Below, piece after piece: positions 58,712 through 64,000 of a stretch of 64,000 bases of DNA. Both the position numbers and the translations under genes were made by a program. Under the pieces are notes generated by a model. That model ran no database searches and was not told where the DNA came from. It saw only the letters and a list, made by a program, of their open reading frames with translations. Each line of letters starts with the position of its first letter. The stretch's first letter is position 1. This DNA comes from Chloroflexota bacterium (GTDB taxonomy: Bacteria; Chloroflexota; Anaerolineae; Aggregatilineales; Phototrophicaceae): positions 273,864 through 337,863 of the forward strand of contig JAIUNI010000007.1 of assembly GCA_020161935.1 (NCBI GenBank), in the 5' to 3' direction.

Positions 58712-59536
58712 CAAATCTTTCTCCGCCAACGCCCGCTGCGGGAACACAAACCGGTCGAGGGATCGCGTACCATTACTCAACGAGCGACGGTTCGCCCGCT
58801 CAAAGTCATTATGGAGATCGCGCACCAGCGTCGCCTGCGCCACCGAAGGCTCCAGCATGAACATCGCCAGCGTCACCGCGTACTCGCCCAGCGCCAGCAC
58901 CATCCACTGCCCGCTGCCCATCTCTTTACGCGCCAACCCGATCTTGGGCCGCTTGTTCATCTTCCATAAGGCTTGCAGCACCCCGCTCACCTGATCCATA
59001 TTCGGCTGCTGCTTACCACCCATCATCAGCGGTGTTGGAATGTTATGCTGGTATACAAGGAAGTACACCAACCGAGCCTCAAAATGCTGCCGTAAAAACG
59101 AGGTATGCCCCGGTGCAGCCGCTTGCTTCCACGCCGGATTTTCAGGATTGCGCTTGAGCAGCGTTTCGATGATCGTCCGTTGTTCACCGTAGCGCCCGTA
59201 CATCGCGTTAAACTGGGCGCGGTTAATCTTGCCTTCGCCGAACTCGTTCGCCACGATTTCCATCTTCCGCCGCAGCAGTTCCAGCGCCGCCTGTGGATTT
59301 TCCGGCATTTTATCCGGTGTCGCGCTGTCAGCCTGTGCCATCGCCTTATCGGTCGAAATCTGCGCCGCTTTAGCGATCAACCCGCTGCGTGCCGGGGGTG
59401 CAGCCGGGCGCGTCGGATCTTCCACCTCTGGATGCACCGGGCGGATCGGCGAACGCAGGCTGCTGCTCTCGTCAGGGACAGGGCTTAAACCGGGTGAAGT
59501 TGGCTTTTCAGTCTGGTCTGTCAAGGCAATATCCAC
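58703..59536 (-). CDS. Hypothetical protein with proline-rich N terminus
   Basis: I do not recognise this 277-aa protein. The first 75 residues are low-complexity (Pro/Ser/Ala). A short SHOCT-like segment follows (EFGEGKINRAQFNAMYGRYG, about residues 95-115), then a helical domain with FLVYQHNIPTPLMMGGKQQP and a conserved-looking VLALGEYAVTLAMFMLEPS. No membrane helix. The start is GTG with a weak ribosome binding site. The last codons, including the stop, are built from class A heptamers. Confidence 0.65.
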   Translation of the reverse strand: MDIALTDQTEKPTSPGLSPVPDESSSLRSPIRPVHPEVEDPTRPAAPPARSGLIAKAAQISTDKAMAQADSATPDKMPENPQAALELLRRKMEIVANEFGEGKINRAQFNAMYGRYGEQRTIIETLLKRNPENPAWKQAAAPGHTSFLRQHFEARLVYFLVYQHNIPTPLMMGGKQQPNMDQVSGVLQALWKMNKRPKIGLARKEMGSGQWMVLALGEYAVTLAMFMLEPSVAQATLVRDLHNDFERANRRSLSNGTRSLDRFVFPQRALAEKDLGS

Positions 59537-59691
59537 TTTGATGTTACAAAATTCTCACACAACATCAGTATACACCAGACATCAAATACCGCTGCATAAA
59601 TGCGCTATAATCATCACAATTTCAGACACTTTTCACACGCGCTCCAGTGTCCGGTGCGCTCGCAGTCGCTATTACAGGTCACATACATTCA

Positions 59692-60597
59692 ATGCCAAAC
59701 TTCCAGCACTTCGGTCTTTATTTCACTGCTGACCATCTCCACACCGCACAAAAATATGCCGACCGCGAACCCTTCCAAACCGCATGGGCTTATCTCAACG
59801 CCGCGCCGGATGATCTCGTCATAAATGGCCTGCGCTACCGTCTCAGTGAAAATCAGGCGGCGGGTGAACAGACAGCCCGAACCCTACTCTCCGGCTATGG
59901 CCTCGACCTTAACGCCTACACCAGCTATTTTGATGCGCTGGCGGCTGCCGTCACGCTCGCGCACGCTGCCGAACTCGTGCGCGATCACAGCGCTTTTGAC
60001 TTCAACATCTGGGCGACAGGGTACACGGCGCTGGCGGATAGCCTTCAGCAGCCGCCAGAAGGCAGCACGATTGTTGAGCAAGTGTGGCTCGGCTTCGTCA
60101 ACCTCGTCTCCGGCATTGTGCTGGAAGCCGAAGATCGCTTCGAGGCGGGCTGCGAAACTTTCCGTCAAACCATTGCTCAAATTCGCCCCGAAGGCTATCT
60201 CGCCGCTGCCGTTGATGGCGGTGACGAAGCCAGTTTCCAGCGCCAATATTGGGTTGTCGCCGCGCTCGTCTGCATGGCGGAAGCAGCGGCCCACGCGGGT
60301 GTTGACCTATGGGGTTACAACTATCGCGGCATCTCCGTCACCACCGCCGCCGCTTACGTCACCTACTACTATTACTACCCGACGCAGTGGCGCTGGGCGA
60401 CCATCCCCGAAGAACCGACCAAAGCACTCTTTAAAACATTCGGCAGCTTCTTGGAAATTGTCTACCATCGCGCTCGTCCGCATGACCTCAAACTTCTGCT
60501 GGACGAACAGCGCCCGCTGTATAATGCTGCCCTCGGCGGTCTGACCACCCTCACCCACGCCCATCCCGCCAAAGAACGGCGCGGCTTATTCGGCTAA
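59692..60597 (+). CDS. Alginate-lyase-like (alpha/alpha-toroid) protein
   Basis: A 301-aa soluble helical protein. Spaced Tyr/His/Trp-rich helices (LSENQAAGEQTARTLLSGY, AAVTLAHAAELVRDH, WVVAALVCMAEAAAHAGVDLWGY, FLEIVYHRARP) resemble the alpha/alpha-toroid of the alginate_lyase family (PL5-like), common in Chloroflexota. The usual NNHG catalytic segment is not present, so lyase activity is uncertain. GTG 59647 opens the frame; ATG 59692 fits better. The DAO oxidoreductase follows 17 bp later on the same strand. Confidence 0.6.
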   Translation: MPNFQHFGLYFTADHLHTAQKYADREPFQTAWAYLNAAPDDLVINGLRYRLSENQAAGEQTARTLLSGYGLDLNAYTSYFDALAAAVTLAHAAELVRDHSAFDFNIWATGYTALADSLQQPPEGSTIVEQVWLGFVNLVSGIVLEAEDRFEAGCETFRQTIAQIRPEGYLAAAVDGGDEASFQRQYWVVAALVCMAEAAAHAGVDLWGYNYRGISVTTAAAYVTYYYYYPTQWRWATIPEEPTKALFKTFGSFLEIVYHRARPHDLKLLLDEQRPLYNAALGGLTTLTHAHPAKERRGLFG

Positions 60598-60614
60598 CCA
60601 CAAAGGCTCATCTC

Positions 60615-61781
60615 ATGACGCAACCCGCACTCCCCACCCGCGCCGCAGTCGTCATCATCGGCGGCGGGGTTATGGGCGCAAGCACCGCCTACCACCTCGC
60701 CAAACGCGGCGTGAAGGATGTCGTGCTGCTCGAACGTGAGGAATTTTTCGGGCAGGGTTCGACCGGACGCTGCGCCGGTGGCATCCGTCACCAATTCTCG
60801 ACGAGCATCAACATCGAACTCTCCATCAGGAGTCTCGCCATGCTGCGCGACTTCGAGGCTCAAACGGGGCAGGCCATCGACATCAAACTCTGCGGCTACC
60901 TGTTCCTGCTCTCCACGCCTGAACAGGTGGCGCAGTTCGAACGCAACGTCGCCCTCCAAAATAGTCACGGCGTACAGTCGGAAATCCTGACCGTCGAGCA
61001 AATCGCCCGCCGCGTCCCTCTGCTCAACCTCGATGGCATCATCGGTGGCAGCTACTATGGCGGGGACGGCATCGCCGACCCTTCCGGCGTGGTCAATGGC
61101 TACATCGCCGCCGCTCGCGAACACGGCGCGTCTGCTTACAATGGTGTCACCGTTACAGGTATCGACGTGGAAGACGGCGCGGTCACCGCTGTACACACCA
61201 ACCACGGCAGCATCCAAACCTCGGTTGTCGTCAACGCTGCCGGCCCGTGGTCAGCACCTATCGCCGCGATGGCGGGTATCGACCTGCCCGTTACGCCCGA
61301 ACGCCAGCAAATTCTCGTCACCACCCCCATGCCCACCATTCCCGCCGACTTCCCCTTCATCATCGACTTCGGGCAGCGCCTCTACTTCCACCGTGAAGGC
61401 GGGGGTCTGCTCACCGGCATGAGCGTTGTGGGCGAACCGCCGACCTTCGAGCAAACCGTCAACCCCGACTGGACGATGGGGCATATGGACGCAGCGATGG
61501 AACGCCTACCCATCATGGAAACTGCGGGCAAGCTCACCGAATGGGCGGGTCTCTACGAAGTCACGCCGGATGCCCACCCCATCATCGGGCCGCTGGCGGA
61601 AGTGCGCGGCTTCTACGCGGTGACAGGCTTTAGCGGTCATGGCTTCATGCACGGCCCGATTGCGGGTTTGCTGATCAGCGAACAAATTCTTGATGGCGCT
61701 GCCCACACCCTCGACATCACCGCCCTCCGCGCCGAACGCTTCGCCGAAGGCCAGCTCATCACCGAGTTCAACGTGGTCTAG
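60615..61781 (+). CDS. FAD-dependent oxidoreductase (DAO family, sarcosine/glycine oxidase-like)
   Basis: A 388-aa flavoprotein of the D-amino-acid oxidase family. The dinucleotide motif VVIIGGGVMGASTAYHLAKRG is followed by GSTGRCAGGIRHQFS, a stretch typical of sarcosine oxidase beta-like and related enzymes, with VVNAAGPWSAPIAAMAG and C-terminal VTGFSGHGFMHGPIAG. Such enzymes oxidise secondary or tertiary amino acids, giving H2O2 or electrons to a quinone. Substrate unknown. It lies between the toroid protein and the duplicated membrane genes, with gaps of 17 and 8 bp. Confidence 0.9.
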   Translation: MTQPALPTRAAVVIIGGGVMGASTAYHLAKRGVKDVVLLEREEFFGQGSTGRCAGGIRHQFSTSINIELSIRSLAMLRDFEAQTGQAIDIKLCGYLFLLSTPEQVAQFERNVALQNSHGVQSEILTVEQIARRVPLLNLDGIIGGSYYGGDGIADPSGVVNGYIAAAREHGASAYNGVTVTGIDVEDGAVTAVHTNHGSIQTSVVVNAAGPWSAPIAAMAGIDLPVTPERQQILVTTPMPTIPADFPFIIDFGQRLYFHREGGGLLTGMSVVGEPPTFEQTVNPDWTMGHMDAAMERLPIMETAGKLTEWAGLYEVTPDAHPIIGPLAEVRGFYAVTGFSGHGFMHGPIAGLLISEQILDGAAHTLDITALRAERFAEGQLITEFNVV

Positions 61782-61789
61782 CACCAGCC

Positions 61790-62683
61790 ATGCTGCCACG
61801 CTCCCTCCTCCCCTTCCACACGGTAAACCCCAACAATCCCCTGTTCAAGAACGAGCTGCGCCACGTCCGCTGGGCATCCACCGAACCCGCCCTCAAGCGC
61901 TACATCAAATGGGTCGTCCTCGGCATACCGGCGCTTGTCATGGGCGGCTGGCTCATCGAGGTCGCGTACCTCAACCCCGCCATGCAAATGTCACGCTTCG
62001 AAACGGTCATACTGATCATTCTGTTCGCCGCCGTCGGGGTCATGCTGCTATCCAGCCTCTACAGCATTCCGGCGGTCATCGGCCCGTTCACGGCGCACAT
62101 CAACGCGCCAGATTGGGATCTGATGCGCCTCACGCCGCAATCGCCGGACTCCACCCTTGCCGCAGCCGATGCGGTTGCCCAAATACGCTTGTGGCGGCTC
62201 ACGGCGGTCGAAATCGGGCTGCGGATGGGGTTGGTGATGTGGGTCATCTTCACCCAGTTCTACCGCATGTACACCTTTCGCGCCGACCTTGCCGCCTTTC
62301 TCGCCGAGGTGCTGCATCCCTTCTATTGGGGCTTCTGGCTCATGCTGGTCATCTTCAGCTTCGCCCTGTTTATTGAGCCGGTCATTCGCACCCGCCTCAT
62401 CATCGCCATCAACCTTGCCATTGCCGCCCGTCTCAAGGGGTTCATCTTCGCCGGACTCTGCGCCATCTTCGCGGTCGCGCTCGTTCATGCTGGCGAAGTG
62501 CTGGCAATCATCATCGGCCTGCAAATCATTTTCGCGCTCGCCAGAGACCCGATAGGGCTGTACATCATCATCTGCATCGCGCCCCTCGCCCTCATCCTGC
62601 TCGGTGTCGCCATCCTAGTCTGCCACTGGATTCGCGCCGATGCCCTCACCTACGCCAGCAACCACACCTTTAAGCAGAATTAG
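61790..62683 (+). CDS. Polytopic membrane protein (ABC-2-like permease style), copy 1
   Basis: A 297-aa membrane protein with about six helices: VVLGIPALVMGGWLI, VILIILFAAVGVMLLSSLYSIPAV, LVMWVIFTQFY, FWLMLVIFSFALFIEP, the long GFIFAGLCAIFAVALVH and a final LALILLGVAILVCHW. The soluble start NPLFKNELRHVRW resembles openings of ABC-2-type permease subunits, but no ATPase gene is adjacent. A paralogue follows 7 bp downstream. The exact function is unknown. Confidence 0.68.
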   Translation: MLPRSLLPFHTVNPNNPLFKNELRHVRWASTEPALKRYIKWVVLGIPALVMGGWLIEVAYLNPAMQMSRFETVILIILFAAVGVMLLSSLYSIPAVIGPFTAHINAPDWDLMRLTPQSPDSTLAAADAVAQIRLWRLTAVEIGLRMGLVMWVIFTQFYRMYTFRADLAAFLAEVLHPFYWGFWLMLVIFSFALFIEPVIRTRLIIAINLAIAARLKGFIFAGLCAIFAVALVHAGEVLAIIIGLQIIFALARDPIGLYIIICIAPLALILLGVAILVCHWIRADALTYASNHTFKQN

Positions 62684-62690
62684 TAGAGTT

Positions 62691-63590
62691 ATGCTGCATT
62701 CAACACGAACTTACCTAAAAGAAATTTTTCGACCTTATGGTCGAATTGATGTCTCAAATACAATCTTTCAATGGCAGTGGAAAAAAGTACGCTGGCTAAA
62801 CTCTGAAACGAGGATCAAGCGTTTCACATTACTCGTATGGTTGGGATTGCCCGCCTTAAGCCTCATAGTTTGGTTAATAACGAAACAACATACAGGAAGT
62901 GTCAGTGGTTCAATGTATGGCCTAAACACGCTCTTATTGGTGAGCCTTGTTCCGTTACTACTATCCAGCCTTTATTCCATTGCGGTTGTCATCGGCACTA
63001 TGAATACGCATTACACCGCTAAACATTGGGAGGTACTCAGGCTCACCTCACAAAATTACAATAACATCCTGATGGGCTATGACGCATTTTTCCAGCTCAA
63101 ACTTTGGCCGTTGGTGATCGTCGAAATGGGGCTGAGGTTGAGTATTTTCGTAATTTTCATTGCGAACTATATCTCGGAAACCCATAATTATTTCACATCC
63201 TCAAACGTATCCTTTTTTGCATCCATAACATTTGCTACGTGGATTATGTTCCCGGTTGTCGCGTTCGGCTTTTTCATCGAACCAATCTATCGAATCCGTC
63301 TCTTAGTTGCCGCGCAGATGGCTATCGCACTTCGTGTGACCAATATCGCATTTGCCTTTTTGTTGGGCGCTGCCGCTGTTCTCATCACACATTTGATCCA
63401 CCTCATTTTGTTTGATGGCATTTGGGTAGTCTTCTTAGCGATTGCAATTAATGACGCTGGGAGTGGCATTGCCCTCTTTTGCCTAACCCCATTTGCAGTA
63501 TTTGGTGCGTCCACAACATTTATTTTTTACATATCCCTTCGCGGCGCAACCATATCAATGGCCTACAAAGCAGCATTCAATCAGGATTAA
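62691..63590 (+). CDS. Polytopic membrane protein, copy 2 (diverged paralogue)
   Basis: A 299-aa paralogue of the preceding protein with the same helix order; shared pieces include WxxS/TExxIKRF, LGLPALSLIVWLI and LLSSLYSIAVVIG (versus LLSSLYSIPAVIG). It is visibly AT-richer than copy 1, so the duplication is old or one copy came from elsewhere. A frame from 62640 overlaps copy 1; ATG 62691 is the likely start, 7 bp after the upstream stop. Confidence 0.68.
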   Translation: MLHSTRTYLKEIFRPYGRIDVSNTIFQWQWKKVRWLNSETRIKRFTLLVWLGLPALSLIVWLITKQHTGSVSGSMYGLNTLLLVSLVPLLLSSLYSIAVVIGTMNTHYTAKHWEVLRLTSQNYNNILMGYDAFFQLKLWPLVIVEMGLRLSIFVIFIANYISETHNYFTSSNVSFFASITFATWIMFPVVAFGFFIEPIYRIRLLVAAQMAIALRVTNIAFAFLLGAAAVLITHLIHLILFDGIWVVFLAIAINDAGSGIALFCLTPFAVFGASTTFIFYISLRGATISMAYKAAFNQD

Positions 63591-63635
63591 TCGAACGATG
63601 AGGCTGGAGACCATTATTGATGATCTTATTCCCTT

Positions 63636-63715
63636 CACGTCCTTTGCATCCTTGCGCCTTTGCGTTTTGTTATTCCCTCTGTGCCTTTGTGACCTTGTGC
63701 CTCCGTGTTAAAAAT
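63636..63715. repeat. Class B low-complexity repeat block
   Basis: TCCTTTGCATCCTTGCGCC, TTTGCGTTTT, CTCTGTGCCTTTGTG, CCTTGTGCCTCCGTG: the complement-strand vocabulary of the 40.7 kb block. The 63591-64000 region contains no supported gene. Confidence 0.65.
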
Positions 63716-63950
63716 CTTCGCTTTCACCCCATCAAACCACTTTCTAACCATCTCCCAACCGTCTTAACAATCCTACTCCCTCATTTCGGTTGGTAAACTC
63801 GTCCCTTAAAAGAGACCATTTGTTCCTCACAAACCAAAACATTTGTGCTATACTGTTCATATCTCTGTATTTCGGTAGCACCACACTAAACGGTGGAAAT
63901 TTATTTTGTGTCGATTTCATCGCAAAATGAACCATAAAAGTCTTTAAAGT

Positions 63951-64000
63951 CCCTCGCCCTGAGGGAGAGGGCTGATGGTGGAGTGAGCCTGCGAACGTAC
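63951..64000 (-). repeat. Class E repeat copy 3, cut by the window end
   Basis: CCCTCGCCCTGAGGGAGAGG, then GCTGATGGTGGAGTGAGCC and TGCGAACGTAC. It is the inverse of the 28.56 kb copy and continues beyond the window. Confidence 0.75.

Noticed and set aside
63744..63935. 63-aa minus-strand open frame near the right end
   Set aside because: AT-rich, no ribosome binding site, no recognised domain, and it lies among repeats.
1..64000. tRNA, rRNA, insertion sequence or prophage genes
   Set aside because: I looked for T-loop motifs, transposase motifs and phage structural genes and recognised none in the window.

Overview
The window is about 64 kb of a mid-to-high GC bacterial chromosome. The gene content suggests a member of the Chloroflexota, most likely Anaerolineae-like. 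Pointers are a ThrRS without TGS domain, a fused E1 alpha/beta 2-oxoacid dehydrogenase, many exported PDZ, LysM, PsbP-like and beta-propeller proteins with terse signal peptides, Uma2 and four-helix-bundle genes, DUF1028, and intergenic DNA full of short dispersed repeats. This placement is inference from gene style; no rRNA or tRNA gene was seen.

Layout. 0.2-6.7 kb: MFS exporter, methyltransferase, SDR, metallophosphoesterase, OsmC, fructosamine-kinase-like protein. 6.7-8.8 kb: an AT-rich 719-aa helical repeat protein of foreign-looking composition. 8.9-16.9 kb (all minus): thrS, LysE-type exporter, a PlsC/winged-helix pair, a nucleotide-sugar dehydrogenase and an exported four-PDZ protein. 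16.9-18.4 kb: repeat-packed intergenic DNA with a 117-bp tandem array. 18.4-20.6 kb: M50 protease, HD protein and TyrA-like dehydrogenase, an apparent operon. 21-28.5 kb (plus): diacylglycerol glycosyltransferase with a structured leader, S41-like protease, sugar nucleotidyltransferase, DinB protein, cytochrome P450 behind a palindromic operator, siderophore-interacting reductase. 28.7-44 kb: fused E1 dehydrogenase, M32 carboxypeptidase, a 152-bp tandem array, LysM lipoprotein, CheY-like regulator, GT39-type glycosyltransferase, DUF1028, HAD phosphatase, aldo-keto reductase, Tat-exported serine hydrolase, triple PsbP-like protein, endonuclease V and Uma2. 44.1-50 kb: rpoB without rpoC, a 73-aa protein and folC. 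50-57 kb: cell-envelope genes (beta-propeller, bactofilin-like membrane protein, FHA, PspC, LiaF-like, SGNH hydrolase, ECF sigma factor with its anti-sigma). 57-63.6 kb: mostly uncharacterised proteins, an alginate-lyase-like toroid, a DAO oxidoreductase and two tandem-duplicated membrane proteins.

The most unusual content is intergenic. At least five repeat classes occur: (A) degenerate 7-bp tandem repeats of AACTGAT type; (B) CACAGAG / CGCAAAG / GCCAAGA strings; (C) variable-stem palindromes ending in CCCTAC, singly or in 117-bp and 152-bp arrays, one inside a coding region and one acting as a likely terminator; (D) a roughly 180-bp two-module element folding as CTCCC / 5x5 internal loop / TCCGCC / variable hairpin, present in opposite orientations at 2.5 kb and 40.5 kb with compensating changes in its apical hairpin; (E) a roughly 55-bp repeat containing CTCACTCCACC. 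Class D is the best candidate here for an undescribed structured element.
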